The notes beneath the pieces were generated by a model that saw only the letters and a program-made list of their open reading frames with translations, searched no databases and had not been told where the DNA came from. The translations under genes and the position numbers were made by a program. Of a stretch of 64,000 bases of DNA, positions 1-11,399 are shown in pieces. Origin of the DNA: Phaeosaccion multiseriatum (taxonomy: Eukaryota; Ochrophyta, other classes); the NCBI GenBank assembly GCA_965112735.1, contig OZ218960.1, positions 744,001-808,000 of the forward strand, written 5' to 3'. Numbering within the stretch: the first letter of the stretch is position 1; each line of letters opens with the position of its first letter.

Positions 1-414
1 AGGAGCAGCTTGTTCGCCGCCCGATCCCAATGTACGGGTCAGCGGGGAAGCGGCCACCACCCGCAGGCTCACGATTAGGTCAGGGGCGCTCAGACTCGGC
101 CACCGTGGAGCTTGAGCTGGAGCTGAGAGCAGGGCCGAAGGAGGCAGAGGCAGGGCAGGGGTCAGGGCCAGGGTCAGATTCTGGCTTGAGCGCGGGAAAG
201 GCGATAGGTCGTGGGGGACAGGGGATGCTGCCCCCGCCCCCGCCCTTTTCGCCTGGTTCGGCCTATGCCGCCGCCTCAGCAGGGCGTCGACACGATAAGA
301 GGGGCGACATTCACAGCAAGTTTATGGGTCTGTTCACCAAGAGTCCCATACCCAAGGCCGTCACCCGACTCCCCGGCTACGAAGTGGGGGTTATGCGGCA
401 TGGGTACTCCCACT

Positions 415-457
<43 letters not shown>

Positions 458-3400
458 ACCGAGGGAAGGCGCTTCCCACGCCGCACGTGTCGACCGCACT
501 CCTGATGCTGCTGCTGGGACTGCTGCTCATCGTCTCGACGCTGATGAAGGGATGAACCCACCTGCCCTGGGGGAGGGGTTTCTCGGAAAGGGAAGAGGAA
601 AAAGACGGGGCGAGGGACAGGGAGGGGATCACATGGCTGGGGAAAGGGGGCAGGCTGGCATGCGGAGCTGGGGCAGTGGTGGAGAGGAACAAGCGACAAC
701 GAGGAGGGTTCAGGTGGGAGGGTGCAGAGGGGAAAGGCGTGAGGGAGGCAAGGGTAGGCAAGGTGGAGCGGTGAATGATGGTGTTGGCGACGGCTCGAAT
801 GGTGAGAGCACCAACACCGGCATGCGCCATGTCCGAGTGGAGGGAGAAGGGGGGCAGGAGCGCCGCGACGATGGTGGGGAACGAGCAGCTGGAGGAGGAG
901 AAGGAGGAGGGGCGGGCGGGGTAGGGCAGGCAGGACACGCGAGGTCTGCCACACACTCTGCGGTCAGGGCGTCTGGTCCGGCAGCACGCTCAAGGGATGG
1001 GACACATCTTGATGATGAAACTCCTCCTGTGGACCATGCTCCTTCATCTGTGGCCGGCTCCAGCGGGGCGGACTCGTTTGTCGAGGTCGATTCTGTCGGC
1101 GGTGATGGGGTTGTAGGTCTTGGAGGAGGCGATGGTGGTGCCGGGGACGATGAAGAGAACCCCATCCCTGGCTTGGTTCGAGCGGGCGGTGCAGAAGGGA
1201 ATGGGCGGGTTGCATCAGCAGCAGTGGCCAAAGGAGGAGCAAAGGCCGACGAAAGGGACGGGGAGCGAAGGAGGGCGGCGGAAGCTTCAGGTGCTCAGGA
1301 GGGAGTGGCTCCGCCCACCACGGCGGAAGGGAAGGAGGGGGCACAGGAGACACATGATGGTGCGCCGCAGTCGCCCCCGCCTCCATCGCCAGTCAGGAAG
1401 CTCATGCCGAGGAGGCAGTCGCTCCAAGAGAGCAAGAAAGATGGTGCAAGGAAGGCAGGGAAGGGTGGAGCTTCTGTGTCGAGAGGGGCGGCCGCTGGAG
1501 GAGTACCAGTGCCATTGGCAGAGGCGAAAGGAGCAAAGATTGACAGAACAGCAGCAGAGAAGGCGGCGGCGGCAGTGTTGGACGAAGCACAGGTGAGTGA
1601 ACATGCTTCCGCTGCCGCTTTGGGTGTCCTCTATGCCTCCCTCTCCAACCTTTCGCTCGGCTTGCGGCGCTGAGGCTGCTATTTGGACGAATACCGTCTC
1701 CACCCGTCCTTCCATTCTCACCCACACACCATCCCTCTTCTGGCAGTCTTTTACCTCACCCGACTTGTACCTCCATAACCTTTACGCTCTCCCCACCCCC
1801 GCCCCCTCCTCCCCCGCCCCCTCTGCCTTCCTCCCCTCCCCTTCCCCCATTCTGAATCCTCCCTTTAGGTGACCGGGAGGAGCGGCAGTGGTCAGCAGCT
1901 TGATAGGGGGGGGGGGAGGGGCGCCGGAATGGAGAGTGGAAAGAAGACGGGGAGAAGGAGAGGCCAAGATGGAGGAAAGAAGGGAGAAGGTGGGGTAAAC
2001 ATGGAGGATGGAGAGGAGGGGGACGAGCCACAGCCCAAGCGACGAAGGCAGCAGGAAAACAAAGGAGGAGGAGAGGAAAGCGCGTCGAGACGGCGGACCA
2101 GCACTGCTGAGAAGGGGAAAGGCTTGGCCAGAGAGGAGCAGAGGAAGGAGAGAAGCAGGGAGAAGAAGACAGAGAAGAAGGAGAAGGAGAGGAAGAAGAA
2201 GGGGGAGGAGAACGGAGGGGAACGCCCTGCGGAAGGTCCCGAGGAGGGACCCGATGAGGAAGAGGGTGGTAAAGTGGCACTGTCCGAGGCCGAGACTATC
2301 GCCGCTGCAGGGGCGGCCGCGGCGGCAATAGCTCTTCAGGAGGACAACCTGGACTCATCCACCGTCGCTGCTGCTGTATCACCAACTGCTACTTCTGCGG
2401 CAGCCGCTGCTGCTGTTGGTAGTGCGGCTTTTGCACGTAGTGTTGCGGGTGTTGTTGCTGCTGCTGCTGCTGCTATGGAGCCCTCGAGACGAGGCAAGAA
2501 GACTCCTTCCAAGGGCAAAAAGGCCCCGTGGCGGAGTCCGCGCAAGAGTGCCATGCCCACGACTCGGAGGAGCGCCCCTTTCGAGAGACCCTCCAGCACC
2601 ACCCGCTCTGCAGCGGCAAGAGCAGCAGCAGCAGCAGCTGCTGCTGCAGCAGGAGCAGTTGGTGGTACGGCAGGGGCAGCGGTAGGTGGTGATACAGCAG
2701 CAGTCGTCAAGGAGGGGAGCGACAGTGCGAATACACTCAAAGACTGCAGAACAAGCGGCAGCGGAGGCACCAGGAGCAATAGTAGTGGGGGAACGGCGAG
2801 AAACAGACAGAGTGGGGCGTTGCTAACAGTAGTAGGAGCAGCAGGAGGAGCAGGAGGAGGAGGAGGAGGAGGCGCGTCGCCGCCGCCATCGGAAACGGCT
2901 CAGTTGGGTAGGGGGAGAGGACGCAAGGCAGTGGGAGAGATCCCAAGGAAAGCAGCATCACCAATGCAGTCATCGGCGGGAAGTCCTCGGTTAGTAAGAC
3001 AAGCAGCAGCACCAGTTGGTGATACAGCAGCAGCAAATATGGCAAATTGGTTAGAGCCGCGGCCGGCAAGAGCAAGCGGAGAGCAAAAGGGAGAAGGAAG
3101 AGGTGGAGGACGAGAGGGAGGGAGGGAGGGGGTTGGCATGGCAAAAGGTAGAAGCAAGGACGCCCCGGTCAGTGTGCTGATGGGCACGGGAGAGGGCAAG
3201 AGTCTGCCCACTAAGGCCAAGGCCAAGGCTAAGGCGGGCCTCAGATCAGCGTCCAAGGGCGCCGTGCGGCGAAAGAGCCTGTTGGAGAAGGGAGACACGG
3301 TTCGGCAGCAACAGCAGCAGCAGCAGTTGGTGATTCAGCAGCAGGGAGGAGAAGGCAAAGGGCGGGAGGAAGCCACGCTCAGCGCTTCCTCTGCTGCCTC

Positions 3401-6079
3401 TACCACCGCTGCCGCAGCTGCCTCCCCCCTGCTGAAGACCCAGAAAGAGGTACCTTCCAACGTTGAAGGTGAGCAAAAGACGTCCCACCCACCCGCGCTC
3501 ACAAGCGTCGTTCACGTCGGGCATGTGGGTGGGCGACCGGTCCAATGCATTGCCAAGGGGACCGTCCTATACAAGTGTATCAGATAGAGAGTCTGCGCTC
3601 TGCCTGGTGACGGCGATGGTGATGATGAATTGACGCCCACACCTTCCCCCACCTCATACCTTCTCTCCCGCCGTGCTTGCTTGTTGTATGTTATGCAGGA
3701 TCAAGGGGAGAAAAGAGAGGAAAGGGAAAGAGGAAGGGTGCCACCAGTCCGGGGATACGGCCTGTCGCCGGAGACTCCCTTGATGCCCTCTCTTGCGGTG
3801 GCAGTGGTGTCGCGACAAAGCCGAGCGCCTCCTCCTCCTCCTCGTCGTCCTCGCTCACCAGCAAGAGCAGCAGCAGAAGCAGTAGAACCAGCAGAACCAG
3901 CGCGGATGGGCGACTGCGGACCGGGGGTGGCCGCACCAGTGGTACTGGTAGCAGTGGTAGTACGCGTGGGGCCAGCGCATCTACGACGGAAACCCTCTCG
4001 CCCCTGTCCACTTCGAGGCCTTCGTCGGGAGGGAAGGGACGGCAGCGAGGGCTGGCGGCATTGACGACATTGACGACTGGTAGCGTCTTAGGTCTTGCTA
4101 CGCCTTCGCCAAAGCGCGGAAACACGCCCCCTGCTGCTCGGACCAAATCTGCGAAAGGCTCGTCGTCCACTACTTCGCGTACAGCCACCACCCCTCCTGC
4201 TGCTGCTGCTGCTGCTGTATCACCAACTGGTGCTGCTGCTCCTGGTCGACTGGCTGTGGTTCAAACGGAGGAAAGCAAGAGAGGAGGAGGACGACCAGAA
4301 GAGGAGGCACGGGAAGGAGAAGGAAGAGGAGGAGCAAGGACCGGGAAAGAAGGGGCGGCGGGAGGGGGAGGAGGAACAGAAAAACATGTGTGGGAGAGCT
4401 TGAGGACGATGGCGAAGGCAGCAGCTGGCGACGACGAGGAGGAGGAGGAGGAGGAGGAGAAGAAGGGGGAGGAAAAGGAGAGAGGGGGGGGGGGAGGCAG
4501 TCGTGTGGAGCAACGGGGCCCTGAGATCGCTGCCGAGGTGGGGGAGGAGAAGCGAGAGCGAGAGGAAGGAGCCGAGGGAGGCAATGATGGCCCTGCACCG
4601 GGACGGCAGGTCAGAGACCGAAGGAGGTCAAAGCCGATGGCCACTCCTACGCCAGCAGCAGCCTCTCTGTCTCCCTCTACACCTACTGTACCTTCTGGAC
4701 CCTCCGCGTCGTCCAAGAGTAAGGCAACAACAGGGAGGCCCAGGGGGGGGGGGAGACCGAGGAAGAACCCTCCACTGTCTGTGCTGCAGCAGCAGCAGCG
4801 GCAGCAGCAGTTGGTGGTACAGCAGGAGCAACAGCAGCAGTCACAGCAGCAGGAGGAGGAGTCAAAGCCGGAGCTTGGTACGGTTGAGAAGAAGAGAAGG
4901 GGGAGGAAAGTGCAAAAGGAGAAGGAGAAGGAGAAGGGTGCTGTGGGTGCCAAGGGATCCGTCGGTGGTGACGCCAATCATATGCAGCAGGGGGGGGGGC
5001 TGAAGACACCGCGTAGGGGCCGCAAAGATGATGGTGATGATGATGATGATGATGATGATGATGAGATGGAAGAAGATGAGCTTGTCGTCAAACGCACAAG
5101 GAGTGGGCGGAAGTCCATGCCGGTGCTTGATTGGTGGAGAGGGCAGCGGCTGAGCCAGGACAGCGAGGGAGGCACTGCGGGAGTAGAGGACGGTACACCG
5201 GAACGTGGCTTGATGGGGGGGGGCAAAGGAGTCGTCAAGAGGAGGAAAGGGGGCAGGAAGGTGGAGACGGGCCAGGACGAGGACAGCGAACAGGAGAACA
5301 AGAATAAGAAGAGGAGGAGGAACAACAACAGCAAGAAGAAGAAGAAGCAGGAGGAGAAGGAGGAGGAGGAGGAGGAGGAGGAGGAGGAGGAGGAGGAAGG
5401 GGGAGGGCACGAGTATGAGGAGTCAGGTGATGGGCTGGGAAGGCCGTCATTGCGGAGGAGGCTAACGCGAGAGCGTGGCATTACAGCTGCCGTCCTCCCT
5501 ACCGGCGCCCCGCCCCCACCTGCTGCTGCTGCTGCTGCTGCTCCTGCCACCGGCAAGATGGCAGTCAATACTCGTGGGCGCTCTGCCGGTGGTAGTGGTG
5601 GTGGTGGTGGTGGTGGTGGTGTCGGTGGTGGTGCTGGCAGTGGGGGTAGCAGTGGGGGTAGCACGGTAATGGAGTGGACGGACGATGCCATTAGGGCCCT
5701 GAGCAAAGCGCATATGGCCACGGACACGAGAACGAGGAGCTTCTGGGCAGAGGTGGCGAAGCAGGTGGAAGGAAGGTGAGGGTTGACTTGAGTTGGGGGG
5801 GGAGGGAGGGAGGGAGGAGAGGGGAGAGGAGGGGAGGGAGGGAAGGAGAAGGAAGGGGAGGGGAGGGAGGAACAGTCGGAGGTCGAGGGGAGGGGTGGAG
5901 TGGGTGCTCTGGCACATTCTCTCTCGGAGCACATCTTGGCGTCAATTGATGGGAACGAACAGGAACGGGGCAGGCGTAGGCTTGCTGCCCCTGTGGTCTT
6001 CACACTTATCCTGTACACCGCATTGCCCTCCCCTCCTTGCCTTGCCGTACCCCGCCCTGTCGTTCGTTGTTTGCGATCG

Positions 6080-6110
<31 letters not shown>

Positions 6111-7286
6111 TTTGTCTTGTCTATGTTGTCGATTTGTTGTTTCAGGACCGCTCGTGAGTGTCAAGATCAGTGGTTTGCCAAGTTGGATATGCAAGCCACC
6201 GCAGCTCGATCGGGCAAAGGGACGGCAGCCAAAGGGGCAGGGAAAGGAAAAGGGAAAGGGGCAGCCAAAGGGAAAGGGAAAGGGGGAGAAAGGAAGGTCA
6301 AAGCTGAGGGTGACAAGCAGGGGGAGGAGGGTGTAGCAGACACAGCCACAGCAGCGCCAGCGACAAAGGGGGGGGCATCTGCTTGTGAGGCACTTGACAC
6401 CACGGAAGGAATAGGGGGGGTAGGAGGCGAGGGGAAGAAGGAGAAGAAGAAGGGCCTAAGCCTCGGCCGCCTCCAAACCAAGGAGAGAAGCAAGTTCCTC
6501 CAGACGCAGTTTACAGGCTCTGACGATCTCTTTGCCAAGACGCCGGTGGCGGCAAGAAAGAGGAAACGGGCACAGGCAATCAAGACGAGCGGCAACGAGA
6601 ATGAGAACGAGAGAGAGGACGAAGAGGGAGGGGCGGGGGAAGGGGCGTTGGCCTTCTACCGCGACGGGGGTGGGGAGTCCACGCTGCCCGATCTCACCCC
6701 CGTCCTGCCTACCACAGCCAAGAAGAAAGCCCGCCGCAGGGGCTTGCTGACTTCAGGGAGCGAGGGTGAAGAGGAGGAGGAGGAGGATGAGGAGGAGGAC
6801 GGGAGTGGACCGCGTGGTGGTCACAACCCCCGAGGGACGGCTGCTGCTGCTGGTGGTGGTGGAGGTGGTGGTAGCGTGGTGGATATCGCTGGCTACAATA
6901 GAGGAGTCAGCCGAACGTATATTGCAGCCGTGTCGAAGAAGCTCAATGCCAAGCCGGGAAGGGGGAGGGGAAAGAGAAAGACGGCACCAGGGAGGACCCA
7001 GAAGGACGCCATCGGAGGGGGGGGAGGACGCAAGGCTGGCGGTGGTGGTGGCGCCGCTACCAGTGTTGCGAGGTCTTTGGCGAAGGTCCGTGCGAAGGTC
7101 AAGGACACTTCGGAGGCAGGGGGTTTCCGTCTCAACGCTTCGGTGGCGCCCTCGGGACATGTCCACGTGGAGGCAGAAGCCGCCGAGAGTGATATGGAGG
7201 CGGAGGAGGAGAGGAGGGGCGGCAGTAGTAGTAGTAGTAGTAGTAGTGGTAACAGTAGTAGCAGTAGCAGTAGTGATGGTGAGTGA
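1..7286 (+). CDS. SANT-domain protein, probable KNL2/M18BP1-like centromere factor (5' partial)
   Basis: Four exons: 1-1592, 1869-3468, 3699-5775, 6146-7286, all with GT-AG borders and matching phase. The frame is open upstream of the first Met (position 30), so the gene starts outside the window. At least 2,126 residues are present. Most of the chain is low complexity (polyQ, poly-Ala, Lys/Glu, Gly, Ser). The folded part is a SANT/Myb domain (nt 5669-6190) split by the last intron; splicing restores [13 protein letters not shown]. The FW…EVA…V.GR…EC pattern is that of M18BP1/KNL2 SANT domains. Two later blocks, FLQTQFTGSDDLFAKTP (near nt 6490) and VDIAGYNRGVSRTYIAAV (near nt 6880), resemble the conserved C-terminal blocks of the same family. 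KNL2/M18BP1 helps load CENP-A at centromeres; that role here is inferred. The SANTA domain usual in the family is not seen and could lie upstream. A generic SANT nuclear protein remains possible. Confidence 0.65.
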
Positions 7287-7483
7287 AGCGAGAAGCGAGC
7301 GACACATGGATGGGTGGATGGACTGGATGGGTGGCAATGGATGGATCGCCCCCGAAGATGGGCAACTTATTCAGGGGATACGGCGAACAAACGAGCGGGT
7401 GAGGAGGGTAAATAACCGGGAGACCGGTGTTGTTGATACTCCATGGCACTGATCAATTTTTTATCTATTGATGACCGGTTTTG

Positions 7484-8093
7484 GTGGGGCGAGATGCCCC
7501 ACTCGGTGAAAGTGGGTATTTTTAGTACCCAATTTTTTTAAAAGTGGGTATTTTTAGTACAGTACCCAATATGGACCAGTAGCGCCCCTCCCCCCCCCCC
7601 TCCTTTTTGGTGTATCTCTCCCCTCCTCCTCCAAAATATACTACGCTATGATATGACGATTTAATGGTATTACCACGATAACAATGGTATTCATATTTAC
7701 AGACACACTTAGTGTCCGTCCTCAATCATGCATGGCATACAGTAGTAGTCAAAATCGCCTTCCGCAAAACCCTTGCTGTCGCAAAACTCGACGGTGCACA
7801 TGTGGTGCACGAGGTTTCCACACGCTCTTTCGGATGGGCAGAGGAACAGCTTGACTTGCGAGGGCTTAGTACAGCCATACGAGCATGTGAAGGCCATGTC
7901 TCCCTCTCTCAAGCCGCCCAACGACGGCGCTGCTGACGCGGCAGCAGCGGCAGTAGCGGCCGCAGCGGCCGCATCAGAGGCAGCAGCAGAAGCAGCATCA
8001 GAAGCAGTACCAGTACCAGTACGCTGTTTTTTTTGGGCCCCCCTTCCCCCACCCCTTCCTCCTCGTCCTCCTCCGGCTCCGCCTCCTCCTGTT

Positions 8094-8130
<37 letters not shown>

Positions 8131-11063
8131 TGCTGCTGCCACCTCCCTCCTCGTCGTCCTCTGCACCGCTATCACCTCCATCCCCCTCCTTCGACTCGTC
8201 TGCACCAGTGCCACTTTCCTTCGCCCTCGCCCGCTTCGCCCGTTTTTTCGCGTCCGCCTGCTGCGCGCTCCATAAATTATACACGGTGGTCCACACCAGC
8301 TGATTGAAGCGGCGCTTGTGAGAATCAGAACGAGACTTGATGTCAAAGGCGTCTTTGACTGCGTCAAACATGCTTCGCGCTTCTTCAAGCGTCGGCTTGT
8401 CCTTCCAGAGCCCCTTTTCTTTCGCCGCGGATTCAATCGCACCCATCAAACAGCAAAATTTTGACATCCTTCGCTTCTCCGCCCTCCCCTGCACGTCTGC
8501 TGTCGTGAATTCTCGAAGGCGAGGAGTGCCTGTCATCCAAGCATCCCAAGCAGCGCGCACAGTGAAGCTAGGGACCTCAAAGTGCTCGGGAAGGGTATGC
8601 CACCGGCCGTTGTAGAGATACAGAGGTGGCTGATCTGCACCTGCACAAGAAGAAGAAGAGGGCGGGGCGCTGCTCGAACCCTCACCAAGGCCCAGAGTGC
8701 CTGCCTGGTGAGCCGCGAGAAGGTCGCTGAGCCCACTCTTAGAAAAGGCTGCGTCGAGGGTCGTCTGCAGGGCCCTGCTCACACCCAGACTGGTGACAGT
8801 GCCAGAGGCCTGTGCATTCTCCTCCAGAACGTCACGGATCAGCGTCTCCAAGTCGACCTTGATCGTCTGGCCCAACACCTCAAGCTTGCCGCCTAGAGAG
8901 GCCACGCTGTCCGCCACGACTTGGAATTGCCTCAGCTGCACGACGTGGTGAGGAATCCCGGTTGCAGAAATCTCGTCCGTCTCGTCCGGATACTTCAGCA
9001 CGACATGCTCTGAAAGGTCCGCCAGCAACCTTTGATCTCGGAAGAGCTGTGTCGTGAAAAGAGGGTGATTCTCCTGAAGAGTGCTGCGCAGAAAGCCGGC
9101 GTGGTACACCACACTGGCAAGACAGAATTCAGCCACCTTCCTCAATCTCAGCGGCACGTCCCTGAAGCAGCTCACAATGGCTCCCGCGAGCACGTCTTCA
9201 ATGCCCTCCTTCGCTGTGCCGTCCACCTTGAGGCGCTGAAAAAAGGGAGGAAGCAATGCAAACTCCTTCGCTGAGATGTTCGCGCCGGAGGCAGCCCGGC
9301 CCACATACTGATCTGCTGCATTGATGGGGTTGAAGTAGATGCCCTGCACGCCGGGAAGAGACCATCCCATTCGAAGTTGCACAGCAATTGGGTTGGGAGC
9401 AGCGGACGAGCCGCTTGTGACGTGCGAGGCAGCGCCCTTGCGCCCAGAATGAGTGCCGAGGTCCTCTGGAGTCAGCCCCATGCCTTCCAAAATGGACGAG
9501 TTCGCCGCCGCCGTACGTCTGAGGAAGCCGCAATACCTATCGTACTGATTGTTGCCAGCGAACAGCGCGTTCTTCTCAAAACCAAAGCTCAGGAGGTAAA
9601 CACCAAGCGCGAGGACGGGGCAGATCTCCGGCATGATTGGATTCGCGTAGACGTGGCGAGGATGTCGGGCCTTCTCTCCCAGCTGATCGCCCTTTTGCTT
9701 CCCAAAATAGACGCAGAGCGCGTCCCCCTTCCACTCGAGATGATCGAGACAAATCTCCACACAGTTGGTGGCGCGGCACATCAGATTCCAGGAGAGAACG
9801 AGGAAGGGGTGGCCAAAGGCGCCCTGTCTGTGCCCGTTCTCACAGACTGCCGAGCTCAGCATTGCTGCGATGTACACAAGCGAAGGAAACAGTGGCAACC
9901 AAAGACGGCGTCAGGGCTAGGAAGTGAGTGGGGGGCATTCAATGCATCAGCCACTTGTCTCCACCCACTCCACTAGTTTCCACTGTCCACTGACTCCACA
10001 CAGCTGGGAATTTACCTTTGGCAAGAGCGCGGTAGAGAGCGAACGGCATGGGAGCCTTCCCTTCTCTGACTTCGACATTTCCCTCCTGCTTCTCTCCTGC
10101 GATCGTCCTCTTCAGCCCCTTGGTGAGCGTCGCAAGGTCGCTTTGCAATTTGCGGTGCTGTTCCTCCTGATGGTAGTCTCTGTACAGATTGAAGAGTGCA
10201 GAGCGTTTCGACTGTGCACCGGCCTTGGATAAGCCCTTCGGCCCCTTCTTGACTTCAAGCAGCCACCCGAAGAACGCGTCGGCTGTCAGCAGATGGAACA
10301 GCAAAGGGTGCGGCGCCCGAGGTGCTTGGATCAAGTGTGCCTTCACCCGCTTCGTCCACTGCGCCTCAGCCTTCTTCTTGGCCTTTGCTTGGGCTTTCGC
10401 TGCTCTCGACACCTCAGCCGGCGTCTGCTGTGCCGCTGCAGTGGCACCACCCGCTCCGCCAGGTGCGGCGGCTGCTGCGGCTGCTGCTGCTCTCCTCTGT
10501 GCTTCCTCCTCTTCCCCATCTTCCCCGTCTTCCTCCTCTTCCCCTTCCGGTGGAGCAAATGCTGTCCTGAAGTCAGGGTCCAGAAGCTCCGGGTGCTTGC
10601 GGAAGAGGTATCGGATCAGCATGGTGGAGGCGCATGCATATCCACTTCTCGAGCGTGGGGCGATGGTGTTGTTTCGGAGGTTCTGAATCTGCTGCTGCTC
10701 TGCAGTAAGCGGTGCTTCTTCCCCCTCTGCTGCTGGTGCTTCCGGAACCGTAGCAACAGCGACGTCAGCCATGGTATGCTCTGTTCTCCTGCAAATTCAC
10801 GTGGGAGATGCCCCTCCCACCACTGGCATCAGCTGTTACAGCCGGGTATCGTCCGCGCAGCCGCTGCTCCTCTTACATAGCTGCCCTGTGCAAATATGCT
10901 GATGCTGTGAATGAATAAAAATCCATGTGGGGAGGGGGGGGAGAATGCCCCACAACCAAAAAATATTGGATAACCAAAAAATATTGGATAAAAAACTTGA
11001 AAAACGAGCATTTGTGGCCCATAAAATATCCAAAACCATAATTTCGTGGGGCAGGTGCCCCAC
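7484..11063 (-). mobile_element. Crypton-like tyrosine-recombinase element
   Basis: The boundaries are my estimate. A single recombinase gene lies on the minus strand between two GTGGGGC…GCCCCAC palindromes (7484-7502 and 11046-11063), with AT-rich, internally duplicated DNA just inside them: a GTGGGTATTTTTAGTA repeat at 7510-7570 and an AACCAAAAAATATTGGAT repeat at 10957-10992. There is no reverse transcriptase, RNase H or long terminal repeat, which argues against DIRS or Ngaro elements. Recombinase plus GCR1_C-type DNA-binding domain is the known Crypton combination. The element sits between the 3' ends of the SANT and cyclophilin genes, so neither is broken. Confidence 0.6.
7709..10772 (-). 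CDS. Crypton tyrosine recombinase with GCR1_C-like domain and terminal PHD-like finger
   Basis: Two exons, 10772-10016 and 9864-7709, joined across a 151-bp GT-AG intron (GTAAAT donor, CGCAG acceptor, phase 1) give 970 residues. Cleavage-joining motifs are visible: an arginine in MCRATNC (nt 9769-9782), a lysine in GKQKGDQ, the HxxR box as THSGRKG (about residue 391), then GW and a tyrosine nine residues later (GWSLPGVQGIY), the candidate nucleophile. Around residues 678-782 lies a W-rich region (FTVRAAWDAWM… to …VWTTVYNLW) like the GCR1_C DNA-binding fold of Cryptons. An acidic then poly-Ala/Gly linker follows. The last ~60 residues hold a Cys/His cluster (CSYGC…C…C…HH..C…CMPC) resembling a PHD-type zinc finger. 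The catalytic motifs and splice sites look intact, so the gene may be functional. Confidence 0.85.
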
Positions 11064-11399
11064 ATCACGGTACTATTAGACATACGGACTACAGAGAACT
11101 GAAATTAAATGTGATGAATCGACCAAAAATGATCTGCGAAGAATGCACACACCCTCGCACCCACTCACCACCATAGGACCATAAGACTCTGTGCCTTCAC
11201 CTCCCCATAAGACTCTCTATGTCTCCAGGTCCCTCGGTCAACGCGACGTGTGCAGGGGCGCCACTGCTCGCGAGCCTCTCCCTTCATCATGTGTCATGCA
11301 TGTGCGTGTGTGTGTGCGTGTGTGTGTGCGTGCGTGGGTGCGTACCAGCTTCTTTCTCAGGCACTGACCCACTGACCGTGTAAGTACACGACAAGCCCG
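10773..11399. other. Crypton 5' flank and AT-rich spacer
   Basis: No gene is seen. 10801-10820 is a GTGGGAG…CTCCCAC palindrome 28 bp upstream of the recombinase ATG. 10900-11110 is AT-rich and holds the outer palindrome at 11046-11063. 11300-11340 is a GTGTGC-type microsatellite. Confidence 0.6.

Noticed and set aside
7709-10772. DIRS or Ngaro retrotransposon
   Set aside because: The recombinase is present but no reverse transcriptase or RNase H is found in or around the element.
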